DNA of 64,000 nt, from the NCBI GenBank assembly GCA_009869945.1, contig WIXG01000251.1, positions 1-64,000 of the forward strand, given 5' to 3'. Shown in pieces: positions 21,138 to 33,585 of this stretch (position 1 is its first letter; each line of letters starts with the position of its first letter). A program made the translations under genes and the position numbers. The DNA is from Mesaphorura yosii. Taxonomy: Eukaryota > Arthropoda > Collembola > Poduromorpha > Tullbergiidae. Under the pieces are notes generated by a model. The model ran no database searches. It was not told where the DNA came from and saw only the letters and a list, made by a program, of their open reading frames with translations.

Positions 21138-24100
21138 TCACTCGTGCTTGATGTCCGCCCTCCGCTTGAAGGCGGCCCTGAACGCAGTCGTCGACGTGAC
21201 GAGAATCGGCTTGTCTGTGCTCGAACTTCGGCTTCGGCGTCTGTTCCCGCCATCGCTGCTCGAACTCATCGAAGAGGTGGCGTCGCTATTTCCGGCAGTA
21301 CCGTTGCCTTCTCGTGACTTTTTCTTTGGCATTCCAGCGCCAGCGCCGCCGTTCAGCAAAAGCTCAGGTGCCGGAGGCGGAACGCGCACACGCTTTCCCG
21401 GGCCAGGCGTCTGCGTCGGAGTCGCATTCCTGAAGCCCTGCCCACCGCCGGCTTCGGCGTCCCCGCCGCTCGAGTCGAGCCCCTGCACGAGCTGGTTCAC
21501 TTCCAACGCTGGCACGGCATGAAACCAGTTCTGGCAGAGGTCGTGCACGAATTCAGAGTAGCGGGCGCTGGCCTGGGCGCAGAATTCAGAGTAGGCCGAG
21601 TGGAGGGCCGAGGCGGAGAAGAGCGCGGGCTTGGAACGGGCGTAGAGGCGCTGGAAGTGGTCGTAGTTGATGGGGAGTTCGATTGGCGTCAACGGTAGCG
21701 TTGCGTCTGGGGAATTCGGCCCACTGGACAATGGCAGTGGCTGTTGTGGGCGTGGCCCGGCCCGGTGCTGGTGGACATGTTGCTGTTGCTGCTGGTGTTG
21801 GCGTGGACTTGGCATGGGTATTGGAGACACGGGAGCGGAGTGCGAGTGCGAAGTGTGTGAAGGCGGCAGGGGCGCCCGCAATGGCAATGATACGGACGGC
21901 TGTGGGTGTGTGTGCGGGTGAAATTGTTGCTGCTGCTGATGTTTAAAATGAAAAGGCGTTGACGTTGACGGCATTGGAATTCCTGCCCGTGGAGGAATGT
22001 TCAGGGCCTGCATGGGTATCAGAGGCACTGGGAGCGGTGGCGGTCCATTCTGGTTCTGCATCTGCTCCTGATGCAGCGTCTGCGGCATCGCCAGCGGCAG
22101 GGGGGGTTGGGCAACCCGCTTGAAGGCCCCGAACCTCATTTCGAGCCACTCCTTCACTTTTGTCGGCCACCCACCCGCTCCCAGCCCGTACGCGCTGACG
22201 ACACTTGGCAGAAGGTCCCGGCTGTTGATGTTGACTTGCGCCACGTACTCGACGTACCGAAACCGTATGATTTCGTGCGAGATTCCGTTTCCAAACGATC
22301 CGTACTCCAGAAACACTTGGTACGGGAGGGTGGAGTTGGCGGGGTTGAACTGGTCTTGCGCCGTCCGCGTTTCGAGGGACAGCAGCTCGCGCTGCACGTG
22401 CTGAGGCTCTGCTGGCGGGCGTGAGAAATAAAAACGGGTCGCCTCGGCCACAGGTGCCTGCTGCTGGCTGGGCTTGAGTATGGCCTTCAGAGAGTTGCCG
22501 ACCTGCGGAGGCGGCGGAGGCAGTGCACCTGTTCGGGGTGTCGGCGTCGGCGCCACCGAGCCCCACACGTCCCCACTCACCACGCGTCTCCAGTCACTCA
22601 GCCCCTTCTGCTCGTGCCCCTCCTTGAAGTACGCGTCGTGGTCGTTGCCAATCACCTTGAAGCACTGCTCCAGCGCAGACTCGTTCGCCGAGAGGTGCAC
22701 GGTGAGCTGTTCGTACCGAACGCGGAAGAGATTCGGGGCGCTGAGGAGGAGCTGCGTCTCGGCCAGACTGAAGCCATACCAGTGCAGGAGGGACGAGATG
22801 GCCTGGGCGTAGGTGGAGTAGGAGACGGGTGCGGAAGGGGCCTCGGGAACGGACACGGAGATCTGGAATGGAGTGGCTACTGCTGACATCGTCGTAGGCG
22901 TTGGCGGCGCGGACGCCTCAGGAGGAGCATCAGCAGCAACAGGAGTTGGAGGTGGTCTGCCTTGAGGCAAAGGCGGCTCTTCCCAGTTTTCGTCGCCATC
23001 AGCATACATCGGAGCCAAACCCAATTTGGGCCTGGGCCCTGCCTGATCTGGCTCCCAGTTTTGTGTTTGCTGCATGGACTGTATGGAAGGCTGGTCCCAG
23101 TCTTCATTTTCGTCGGCAATCAGGGCAGGGGCTGTCTCTCCTTGCCAATTTCCAGGTCTCTTCCATTGATATGAATCATTCTCAGGGGCAGGAGCAGGAG
23201 CCAACGAGAAAGGCGGCTGGTTGTGGTTCTGGAACTTTTGATGCTGTGTGTGTTGTAGTCCCTGCGGCGGCGGTGATAGCAGCTGATTTCCTTTCTTGCC
23301 TTTATTCTTCTTTTTGCTTGCCACCCAGTCCCCGATAGGGTTCAATGTCTCAAGCTCCTTGGCCCGTTGCGCCCATAAAGCTCGGCCAGTAAGTGCGGGA
23401 GCAGGCGTGGAAGACGGAGGTGGCGTGTTTTGATGCTGATGCAGATTGGGGTTGAACCTCGTAGAGGGCGTCGGTGTAGACGTGGGAGTTGGAAGAAGCG
23501 GGCCAGGACGAGGGCGATTCGGGCTCGGCGCTGCTGCTATTGGCCTACTGCCCCAATCGTAATCGTCGTCATCTGCTTGTGTTTGGGGTTGCACCTTTAC
23601 TGGAGCTGGACCGCCGGGTGGCCGACTGCCGCTGGAATGAGATGGGTGTGCTTGCACTTGAGATTCTGGCTCATCCCAATTATCGTCATTACTGTCACCC
23701 AATCCTTTGTACATGATGCTCCTTCCAATTTGCATCTGCGGGCGGCGCTGCGGGAGGAGCGTAGGCGTGGGTCTGGATTCATAGCTAGAGCTTCGGTTCA
23801 GTACATGAGATTTTGTTGCCGTTGGCGTTGACGTCGGTGTGAGCGTGAGTTTAGGTCGACTAGTCGGCGGAGGCTCGTCCCAGTTCTCGGTCTCGTGGTC
23901 ATATCCTCTGTACGCATTGCTTCCGCTGCCTCTGAACTGAGTGATCTGAGAATTCTGAGATCGATGCTCGTATTTTCGATGCGGCAGAGGTGCCGGAACT
24001 TTCCCTCTTGCTGCAGGAGGTTTTGATTTTGATTCGACACCCCCATAATCCTCATCCCAATCGTAGTCTCCACGGCGAAAATTCTCGACTACGGGTTTAG

Positions 24101-24496
24101 TCGGTACTTTGTCCGCTGGAGCCTGTTTTCAGAATGACTTAGCCCTCAAATGGCACAGATGGCTTTAACGGCTAATGCTAATCTCTTTACCTTCGGCTTT
24201 GAATCAGGGGCAGGTGACTCCGGCGAGTCGTCAAGCTCTCCATCACTGACTGGCTCGGCCGCCTCCTCCGGCCTCGTCGGCGCTCCAGTTTCTGCTTTAC
24301 CTTTAGGTTGTGGTCCTGGCTCATGTTCAGGCAGCTCCTCGTCGTCGTCATCGTCATCTGGAATTTCGCCGTCTTCTTCAGCCTCCAGTCGCTTAATCAG
24401 CTCAATCCGTTCTCGTTCAAGGGATTCGAGGTCCTCCGCCTCAGGAGCGGTGGCGGCTTCGGCGTCTGCGGCGGAGGGCACAGGTGCATCCGCCAT
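21138..24496 (-). CDS. Unrecognised 1096-residue protein with Trp-acidic repeats
   Basis: Two exons on the minus strand: 24191-24496 and 21138-24122 (68-bp GT-AG intron, phase 0). The first exon gives an acidic coil (LESLERERIELIKRLEAEED then DDDDDDEE). The second begins with spaced motifs of the form [E/D]-[N/D]-W-[D/E]-[E/Q]-P or YDWD/YDWG: DYDWDEDY, ENWDEPPP, DNWDEPES, DDYDWGSR, EDWDQPSI, ENWEEPPL. Long Pro/Gln-rich stretches follow. Two compact regions may be folded: one around residues 450-530 (YAQAISSLLHWYGFSLAETQ) and one further on (LPYQVFLEYGSFGNG, WPTKVKEWLEMRFG). The tail is Ser/Arg-rich and basic, so a nuclear or RNP-associated protein is possible. I do not recognise a family. Confidence 0.7.
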
Positions 24497-24855
24497 TCCC
24501 AATTGCACGATTACAATTAATTTCGTTCAGTCTTTCTTCTATGTTCTTATAAAATTGCCCAAGTAAAAATAACAAACTACTCCTTTATCTTATCTTGTTT
24601 ACTACAAGCTAGATGCTCACAATTCACATTTTGCTCGCTTCTCTTCCAGACCAGATTTCAAATTGCCGCAGAGGAGCGGTGAATGAATGAAAAAGTACGC
24701 ATGGGCTTTGTTCGTTTGTGTCGTGCAGTCTCACTTTTCTCGTGCGTATTCCGTGTGTAACTTTTTCCACTCGTGTCAGTCGTCTTTTGGCTGTTCTCCA
24801 TAAAACAAGGTTCCAGGAACTCCAGCCCACAGTTTTCACTTGGCGGTCCCGCAAA
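24497..24855. promoter_or_regulatory. Short divergent promoter region
   Basis: Only 359 bp separate two head-to-head start codons (Trp-repeat protein on minus, discoidin protein on plus), so the two probably share a bidirectional promoter. No core element was confidently identified. Confidence 0.4.
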
Positions 24856-27334
24856 ATGATTCATCAAACACCAGCCGTACTGCTTCTGAAGCTTCTGAGC
24901 CTGATTTTCGTGTTTACGACCCGAATTCAGCTCGCTGTGCCGCTGGAGTCTGGTAAGTGTCTTAAATATTAAGTACTTAAGTTAATTTAAGCAACGATTC
25001 TTTCGCATTTTGATTTGCAGGCTGTGCCAAACCACTCGGCCTCATTTCCGGCGCGATTGCAGACTGGCAAATCTCCGCCAGCAGTTCCTCCGTTGACTCA
25101 AGCTCCCAGGCGAAGTGTGCCCGTGTCCACGCTCCGCCAGGTCATGCCTGGTGCGCCGAGCGCTCGCGCGAAGGAGCAGTAGCAGTAGCAGAAGACAACG
25201 GCCATCATTGGGTCATGGTGGATCTCGGCGTGGCCGAGACGTGGGTGGCGGGGCTCATCGTGCAAGGACGTGAACGCGATGGGGATGGTGACGGTGCGGT
25301 GACTGCGTCGGCGTCGGCGTGGACGACGGCTTTCGAAGTATCCTACATTCGTGGCCCGTCTTTGTCTTCTGGGGCTTGGAAGCACGTGCGAGACGTCTAC
25401 GGAGCTAAGAGAGTGTTTCAGGTCGAGATCGAAAGCGAAGCGCGCCAGCCTGTCACGATTTGGCTGGAGGAGCCATTTCGTGCCCGGTTTGTACGAGTGC
25501 ATCTGCTGGAGTGGGTGGGTGAGCCGTGTCTCAGGCTGGAGTTGCTTGGATGCCAAGGTAAGAAATGCGAACGGCATTCTGCGTTGTAGGACCCAAAGTA
25601 GGCCAGAGGCTTTCACCTCCAACTTTTCCTCCTGTCTTTTTTGTATTGAAGAACCGCTATCCTTCATAATCACCAACTTCCTGCTTTCTTTTTTCTTTTT
25701 AGACATTTTAGCCCTTGCCCAAGTATCACTTCTTCGGTGCAGGAATTTTCTCTATTTTGTGCGCATGAATTGAGTAGAATTAATTGCCAACATTCTCCTA
25801 TAGCGGTTTCTTGGCTCCAGTCTTAGCCTGGTCAGGCCAGGCGCCGGTTCTCTCATTCTGTATCTGAATCCCAGTGGACTATTTTGAGCTGGTTCGGATT
25901 AATGAGATTAACTTGTCTCCCGTCTTGTTTACTTGTGTACAGTTTCTTATTTGGTGTTCATTTCAGAGTGTGGATCGATCGTCAGTGGACTGGGATCAGA
26001 GACTCGGGTTACTGCGTCAACGTCTACGTCAAGCACGCTCGACCAGTCACAGCCACTAATCAGCTGTCAGCCGGAAGAGTCGCAACTGGAAACCCACTCG
26101 GGATGGTGTGCGAGCCGTAACGATGGTAAGTCCATTCAAACCAAGGCTTAATGCCAACTTTACTTCGCATTAATCTTGTTTTTCGTGTTTTGCCGTTCGT
26201 CCACGATTTGTCTTTCGTAATTCCCGCATTCTTCCTGATTCTTTGCGCTACACAGTTCATCAGTGGCTTCAGTTCGAGTTTAGCGTCCCAACACTTGTCA
26301 CTGGGCTCGTGACACGAGGGCATGGCGGTCATGGGCACGGCCACGCTCTTCGGGCGTGGGTGACTGGCTACACGCTCTCGTACAGCAACGACTCACTCGT
26401 ATGGTACTCGTATAAAGACCAGCATCACCCGCATCAGGTGGTTCCAAAAGTCTTTGGCGGGAATATGGATCGAGGAACGGAAAGACGCCATTTCCTCAAC
26501 ACGCCGTTCACGTGCCGCAGCCTACGTCTGCATCCGGTCCACTGGCACGGGGCAATAGCGATGAGAGCCGCTGTTATTGGTTGCCCCGCGTCTGTGCAAG
26601 GTGTGAATTCTGTAGTCTCGCTGCTGCCCGTCGACGGTTGCCCGGAAGGCTTCTTTCGTGCGAGGCTTAACCCACTCGGCCCGTGCATCCAAAATCTTGC
26701 GTACCGGAAGGAAGTCTGGACGAATGACAAGAAACACTTTTGGCCAGCACAAGAGTGGAAACACGGGCACGTCTCGCGTGCCGTGGATGGAAAGGGAAAC
26801 TTCAGCCGTGCGGGTACGGGTACGCTGTCATTGTCAGAATGTGCGGTCCTAGACAATTACTACACGGAACAGCCAGTGTGGATGGTCGACCTCGGCCGGA
26901 AGATGGAAATCGAAGGCGTCGTTCTGATTACGTGGCAAGGCGGCGATGGCGATGTCGATCACGAAAGCGGTGGCGGCGGGGAGATTAAAAATTCCACGCC
27001 GCTGAATGTGAAGTACGAAGACTACGTCGCCGGGCTGGAATCAATCAGCGTCTACGTGAGCAATACGTCAAGATCGCGGGCGGTCATCGGCCTCGATGAC
27101 GGTCACGCTCACGCCCAAGAAAAAACCAAGGACGTCGTCTCCTGCGGCACAATCACACGCGAGAACGACGCTATCTTTGCTCCAAAGCTCTTCTTTATCT
27201 GCCGGCAGGCGCGGAAGCGGGCACGCGCTCGCTACGTGTACGTCAAGCCACGCCCACGAATCGACACACAGTCGCAGTCGTATGGCTTGACGCGAATTTT
27301 TAACTTTGTTGTATGCCAAGTGTATGTTTACTAA
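24856..27334 (+). CDS. Secreted protein with three discoidin/fucolectin-like domains
   Basis: Four exons (24856-24952, 25021-25557, 25967-26125, 26256-27334), all introns phase 1, give 623 residues. A signal peptide (MIHQTPAVLLLKLLSLIF) is followed by an F5/8-type-C domain at about 34-210, beginning CAKPLGLISGAIADWQISAS and ending LRLELLGCQ. A second, at about 212-375, begins ECGSIVSG and ends AAVIGCP. The third, at about 415-620, has the fucolectin arrangement (LAYRKEVW, SRAVDGKGN, VWMVDLGRKMEIEGVVL, FVVCQVYVY). Phase-1 introns around the domains are typical of shuffled extracellular modules. Such domains bind glycans, phospholipids or collagen, so a lectin-like role in immunity, matrix or mucus is likely. 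AATAAA lies at 27380. Confidence 0.85.
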
Positions 27335-27454
27335 ATATAATTTTGCATTTATTCAATTCAGCGCTCAGCAAGATTAACGAATAAACTCGAATGCAAGGAT
27401 AATGGTTAAAAATATTTTGGACAAGGATTCTGGACACAGTACAAGGATAATTTC

Positions 27455-29061
27455 CTAATTTTCTCCATATTGTTGCTGTTGCTGCTTATATTCCCGAATC
27501 CACTTACGAATGTACGCTCGCTCTACGTCTCTTGCCTGCACTACCGATGGCGGGTCGTTTGAATTTGCTCCGCGGAGATCAAGATGGTGGGCGCCCTCTG
27601 CAATGATGACCACTCCCACAGATCGCACGCTAAGCCCGCTGATGTTTCGCATGACGCCACCGGCCGACCACGGATCGAGGAGCCCGTTGCTGAAGACCAG
27701 GTTGGAGGCGGCTGCGAGGGCAGCCCGAGCCCGGCCTCCGTACTCGAGCGTGGCCATCGCCGGGCGAGGACGGACGCCCCAGCGGGCTTGGCACTGGGCG
27801 GCATAGGAGTCGTAGTCCCATGGTGTTGGTTCGAAGAAGTCGTTCAGGCCGTCGGTGCACATCGGCATGACCATTTCGGTGCACGCTTGGTAGTCCCAGC
27901 CACGGTCACCGAGGGCAGACGTGGCCGCCGCCCCGAAGTCCAAGCAGGTCGCCGCGCCTGTGTAATTCACGTACACCGACAACGCCTTGAAGAGTGACTT
28001 GAGAAGCAGCTTGCCATCTGTCACATTGCTGTCGGGTAGCTTGCTGCAGAAGACTTTGATCGGGTACGGCGGCAGAGGAGCGAGGAAATTCGTCTCGTAG
28101 GGGTAGTCCACCATAGCGAGGTTGCCGTACACGTCCACAAGCCAATTCTTCAGTCCCGTCACGTCCGTCGCGTTGTTCAGCGGGTTGCAGAGCCGCCAAG
28201 CGGAGGAGAGCCATTGCCGCCCTGCTTCTGTCGCCCCGAACTCGTTGATGAACGCCCAGGACCTCCGGACGCTGTCCACACATTGACTCGACTCTCGGGC
28301 AAAGTCTGCAGTGACGATCCGTCCGAAACTGGCGCACGGCGTTTGTTCGAGGAACTGAGCGATCGGGGCCGACGCGGCGATTCCCCCTGCGACGATGTGT
28401 GGGTACTTCATTCGGAGCCAGGCGGTCAGCATCCCTCCGTACGAGCCACCAAACGCGATAACGGGCGCCTGCTCGGCATGGCGCGAGCTTTTGAACCACA
28501 TCACAACCTCAGCGAAGTCGGCCAGTGCCTGCTCGGATGTGAGGTAGCCCGTTTGGGTTGGGGAGCTGAAGGAGTCGTTGCCGAAGGGAAGGGAGCCGCC
28601 GTAATAGCGATGTTCGACGAACAGGAGGAGGGCGCCAAACTCCGGCGCAATGTCCCACATGAAGCCAGTGTTCTGAGCGAAGAGTTCGATGTCGCCTTCG
28701 TTGCCCGTGTAGAGGAAGATCGGGCCGGTCGGGGAGCGCCAGAAGGTGTCATTGTAGAGGTACTTGATTGGGAAAGTCAGGCGGGGTGATGGAGTGAAGG
28801 AGAAATGGTCCAGCTGCATACATACGCAGAGACGAGAGAAATCAGTGTCAATTTACCGGGCAAGCAAGAAGCAACGGATGAATTAATTAATTCGTCTCTT
28901 ACCTGAACCGGATAGTAATCTGATTGGAAGATGTACGGACTCTCCGCCGTCGAACTTGAGGCTCCTTCTGCGGTTCCGACGTGGGTTAAACCAATCACAG
29001 CCAGAAGTAAGCCCATGGCCATCGGCACCGAAAGGTGAGGACGTTGGAGTTGGAGCCCCAT
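27455..29061 (-). CDS. Lysosomal Pro-X carboxypeptidase-like serine peptidase (S28)
   Basis: Two exons on the minus strand (28903-29061, 27455-28813; 89-bp phase-0 intron) give 505 residues. A leader (MAMGLLLAVIGLTHVG region) precedes the S28 signature YPVQLDHFSF, spliced across the junction. The catalytic triad is visible: Ser near 177 in FGGSYGGML, Asp near 433 in NGLLDPWS and His near 462-463 in AEGAHHLDL. Several N-glycosylation sequons and paired Cys fit a secretory or lysosomal enzyme. The family comprises PRCP (removes a C-terminal residue after proline) and DPP7 (removes X-Pro dipeptides); length and motifs suit both, with PRCP somewhat favoured. It is tail-to-tail with the discoidin gene and head-to-head with the chitinase. 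Confidence 0.92.
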
Positions 29062-30422
29062 GGCAGTCTTCTTATAACGTTATTAGAGCCTAACTAAATG
29101 TAAGCTATCAGTGATTCCACAATTCCACAGTCCACTAAAATTTGATCAATTTGACGATGAATGTACACAAGATTCGAAACCACACTAGTGTATGTTCTAT
29201 TGCTCGTTGCATTCGACGAACTGTGGATGATTATGCCTCAGATGTGGAAAAGAGGAAAGAAGAAACGGCAAAGAAGGGCGAGGAGCAAAAGCTTCAGCTT
29301 TAAAGCTTCAAGTTTGAATGTGAACTGAAACTGACCTCTTATCTCATTCTAATCTTAATCTTGAAGGCTGTAGTCTGCTCTGCGTAGTCTGCCTGTCTGG
29401 AGACATAAGAGAACGAATGCCTCTTCGTTACTTTACTATACAGCGCAATTTAGCAGCGCATCGGAAGAATAATTGGACCAAAGAGAGGCCGAGATGTATG
29501 GAAAATTCTTTGCATTCAAATGAGCCAGAATACCGAAATCCCCAAATCCCATAATGCCATAATGCCAGAAAGTCCAGTGCAATTATTCTATTTCTAAATT
29601 AGCATTGGCATTAGCATTTAAATTAATTGCCCGTCTCCGGCAGCGGCAGCAAATGGAACAAAGGTGTTGAGGGACGGTTCTCTACCCGAGAACCGTGTCA
29701 ACGTGTTCGATATCACGCAAAAAAATGAAACCAGAACCCATGCTCCGAAATTCTTAATTCGAATTATTTTATTACATTTTTTCAGCCCTCAAAAAATTGA
29801 ACAAAACTCCAGCGCAGCGCACAACTCTCCTCTTCACAAAGGCGAGAATGGAATGGGGGCACGCTTCGTGCCAGACCACCTAGCATGCTCACGTCTCGCC
29901 ACGCTTTGCGAACACAAAAAGCCGATCCAATGTGAATTAATCGTCCATTATACGCCATCCTTCCTATGTCCTCATGGGCTAGAGTCCGTGGACACTAAAC
30001 AAAAGGATCATCGGCCGAAGTACGTGATTCAGCAATCGGCAGGCAATGGAATTGGCACGAGATTGCACGACCGCGACCCACGAAGAGTTGATTGACAGGT
30101 GAAACGAGCACAGATGTGTTAATATTAATTGAAACACGAATGAGCAATCGGCGAGCATGTGAATTGTAAAGTAAACACTTCAGGCAGACCCGACCACTGG
30201 CCACGAAACTGTCAAGTGTTCTGTTTTTCGTACCACCATCTGATAAGAATAGCCATTCTGCCCCTTTCTCAGCCTGATTTAGTAAGCATTAGTTATTGAT
30301 TAGTATACTTTCAGTAATCGATCACCAACTCGATCCTCGACTCAGTTCTAGTCAGATTTTTCGAAACGAAGGCCTAGTTTATAATTTGCACTGTATTGTT
30401 AAGTATCATCGCAGCTGTCAGA
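29062..30422. other. Divergent intergenic region between carboxypeptidase and chitinase genes
   Basis: 1.36 kb with presumed promoters for both flanking genes. A run of AATGCC/ATTAGCATT-like words at about 29525-29625 is low-complexity. The open frame at 29664-30095 shows no features. Confidence 0.3.
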
Positions 30423-31743
30423 ATGTTTTATTTCGTATTTTTACTGCTCGCTGCCAGCTTCGCTGCCTCTACCGACCTTTCGGCGGCTCCTGCGCCACAG
30501 CCACAGACCAAAGCAGGTGAGCGAGCCAAATAATTTGCCGCTAATCGCAGGTAACGTACGATTTTCAGTGGCTGACGTTTCTTCCTCGATACTCACAGAT
30601 GAGCCGAAGATGATCTGCTATTTCACGAGCTGGGCCCGCCACCGACCTGGAAACACGTCCTACACTCCCGAAGACATCGACCCGACCCTCTGCACGCACA
30701 TCGTCTACAGTTTCACGTCGTTGGACCCCGACACGCTCACCATTCGGGTCGACGACCCGCAAACTGACATCATCGACGGCTACTACGCCAAGGTCACCGC
30801 CTTCAAGCAGTACGGCATCAAAGTGACGATCGCCATTGGCGGGTGGGGCGACTCGGGAGCACAGCCGATCGACAAGTACTCGCGCATGATCACGAACGCG
30901 ACATCACGGGCCCGCTTCATCAGCTCCGTCGTCGAATTCCTGCGCTCCTACAATTTCGATGGGCTCGACCTCGACTGGGAGTATCCTCGCTGCTGGTGGG
31001 TACTGCCGTGGGACGAAACGTGCCCTGGCCCCGCGTCGGACAAGCAGAATTTCGCGAACCTCGTCGTGGAGCTCCGAACGGCATTCCGCCCGTACGGATT
31101 TCTTCTCAGTGCGGCGGTCGCCGGCTCCGAACTGACGACGGCGCTCGCCTACGACATCCCAACTCTCAGTGCGGCGCTCGACTGGATCGGAATCATGGTT
31201 TACGACCTGCACGGGCCGTGGACGGGGACGACGGGTTTCCACTCTGCCTTCAGTCTCGTTAAGGCGCCGGTGCAAAACGCAGGCTTCAACGTGATAGACA
31301 TTGTCAACTATTGGCTAGAGCGGGGCGCGGCGCGCGAGAAGATTGTCGTTGGGATTCCGTTGTACGGCAAAGTCTTTCAGCTATTGAACGAGAGCGACAC
31401 GAGAGTCGGGGCGCCAGTCAACCCAAACGCCGGCGGAGGATACGACTACTGGAATTTCTGCGGTGCAGTCGACGGCGAAGAGGGGCCGGGCGCAGGCTGG
31501 ACGAAGGTGTACGTGCCGGACATCGGCCCATACGCGTACAAGGGCGATCTGTGGACTTCGTTCGATGACCCGCAGATCCTCGTGCAGAAGGCGCAGTACG
31601 TGCGCGACGAAGGGCTGGGCGGAGCGATGATTTGGGCGCTGGACACTGACGATTTCAATGGACTCAACTGCGGCCAGGGACCGCATCCACTGCTGCGACC
31701 GTTGAGCGACACGATTCGAGGCCGCAAGAGCGGGCGTGTGTAA
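30423..31743 (+). CDS. GH18 chitinase, secreted
   Basis: Two exons (30423-30516, 30569-31743; 52-bp phase-1 intron) give 422 residues. A signal peptide (MFYFVFLLLAASFAAS) precedes the GH18 barrel: KMICYFTSWARHRPG, a conserved IKVTIAIGGWGD, then FDGLDLDWEYP with the catalytic Glu near residue 169, MVYDLHGPWTG and GGAMIWALDTDDFNG near the end. All active-site signatures (DxxDxDxE, YDL, WALD) are present, so it should be active on chitin. There is no C-terminal chitin-binding domain or Ser/Thr linker, as in several single-domain insect chitinases. Likely roles are cuticle turnover, gut or immune function. The intron is read without a stop in the downstream frame, so retention would not truncate the protein. 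Confidence 0.93.
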
Positions 31744-31774
31744 TTTAAACTTTTAAATCGGTGCGGTGCAGTGA

Positions 31775-33585
31775 CTATTTTAAGATTTTATTAATATTTA
31801 TGCGGGGCCATAAACCCCCCCAAATACTTGCAAAATCCATGATTCGGGCTTGCCGTAAATAAAAGCGAAGGACGGCATGGCCGCAGCCGAAAAGCTCCTC
31901 GGCGGTCTTCGACGCTTCCAGACAGTTGAGGGCGGCGTTCGGCTCCGGTTTGGCGCCTGCAACGATCTTTGTCAGCTCCTTCCGCAACTTGATACGGTAG
32001 CAGTCTTTGAACTTGCGGAGTTCTGCTTCCTTCGCCGCAGCGTACGCTCTCGTCGCACGCTTCTGCTGGCGGAGGTCCTCCATCACGGCGAGGTTGAGTA
32101 TACCTCGCTCCGAGGCGCGGCTGAGGTGCAGGCTTAGCGCGGCCTCCGCGTCTTCGCGAACACGGGACGCAGCAGCGAGGCTGAGCTTCTCCGCAATGGT
32201 GGCTCGGAGATCTTCGGACGTCGGAGGCAGGCGTGGACTTGGCTTTGGTGGAGCAACTTCTTCGGACGGCAACGACCCTGAGCCTGACGTGTATGTGTAC
32301 TCCGAGCCTGGCTTTGACTCCGAATCCGTCTCAACACTGAGCCTGACTCCTCTGAGCTCGAACTTATGTCGGTGACCGGCTTTCAAGAACTGCTGGACGA
32401 TTTCTTGGCGGCGGCGTGGGCATCGCTGAGTTTCTTGATTGTGTCTGACGGGAGATGCTGCTGAGGATGACCTTGAACATGCACATGGCATTCGTATATA
32501 TGAGCTTCGCTTCGCTGATAAATCGTCTCCAGAGCTTTTGCCTGTGACTGCGGGGTCGTATGGTCTTCTGTGGCTGTGGCTGCATTGGGTTGGTTTTGGT
32601 CGTGGTCGTTGGTGGCTGCTGCGTGCACAATCCGCTTCCTCTCTCGCGCCCTCGCAATCTTACCCCTCAATCCCTCCAACCTCTCCTTCCTCACTCGCTT
32701 CGGTACCCAGTCAGTCCTCCCCGTCCGATGCAGATGTCTGAAGAACGCCCCGCCCGACGGGTCGTACTCGAACGGCTCGACCTGCACCAGCCGACGATTT
32801 CTCGGCGGCAGAGGGACGGCTAGCAGAGAGTCGAGGTTTTCGACTCGGCGGAGCATCGCGTTGACTTGGAAGACGGGATGGTCGTAGAGGTACTGCATGT
32901 CAGGTGGGGGTGGCAGGAACCCCTCCACGACGAGCTTCTTGACTCGCTCCTTCTCCAACAGCTCGCGTTCTTCCTCCGTACGCTTCTGAGTCTCCGCCTC
33001 AGCTTCGACGAGGGCCGCATGTAGCCGGCCCATGTAGTTGTTGTCGTTCAGGCGGACTTTGTTCATGCCAAGCATGTATTCCAGGCGGAGGGCAGCGCGA
33101 GGTGGAATTTCAGCACTGCAGCAAAAATTGAAAGCATGTTCGAACTCGCTGATAAGGTCATAAGCTTAAAGGCAGTCTACACTTACATGTATTCGATGAA
33201 ATCGTGGTGGAGAATCCCCGTCTTGGAATTGGAATTTCTTCTTGTGGAGGAACCTGGTTCCGAGCGTGATGGGCAATGGACCCAACCGCGGTCGCTTCCG
33301 CTTCTTTCAGGCGTGCACCTTGTTACAGGGATCGATTTCAGGCCCAGCTGGAAATGAAGTGTCGCGCAGATTAGGGGTGAACAGTCTGAGTATTTCGTCT
33401 TGCTGGTCTTTGTGTCCCAATCCTTCGACTGATTCGGCATGTTCTGCGGCTGCAGACATTGCCGCTCGATGAATGGACTGGCGGAGGGACGAGAGAAAGT
33501 GCAATTGTGAGTCCATGACCGGGGGCTGCGTGGCTGAACGATCCGAGGCGTGAGAAACCGGAGAATACGTGCTTTTCATGTCCAT
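31775..33585 (-). pseudogene. Unrecognised coiled-coil protein gene, disrupted
   Basis: On the minus strand an ATG at 33585 opens a frame (MDMKSTYSPVSHASDRSATQ) that meets a TGA at about 33307, continues in frame as KKRKRPRLGPLPITLGTRFL, and then shifts to KTGILHHDFIEY near 33225. A good GT-AG intron joins this to AEIPPRAALRLEYMLGMNKV from about 33117. That runs to 32383 through a charged coil (AEAETQKRTEEERELLEKER) and a Ser-rich end, where a TGA and another shift precede a last segment (VETDSESKPGSEY to INKILK, ending 31775). The joined reading is coherent, hence a real gene; two stops and two shifts suggest inactivation or unrecognised splicing. I do not recognise the family; helical charged regions would suit a structural or centrosomal/ciliary protein, but this is speculative. 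Confidence 0.42.

Noticed and set aside
29664..30095. 143-codon plus-strand frame between carboxypeptidase and chitinase
   Set aside because: No domain or leader; sits in presumed promoter sequence.
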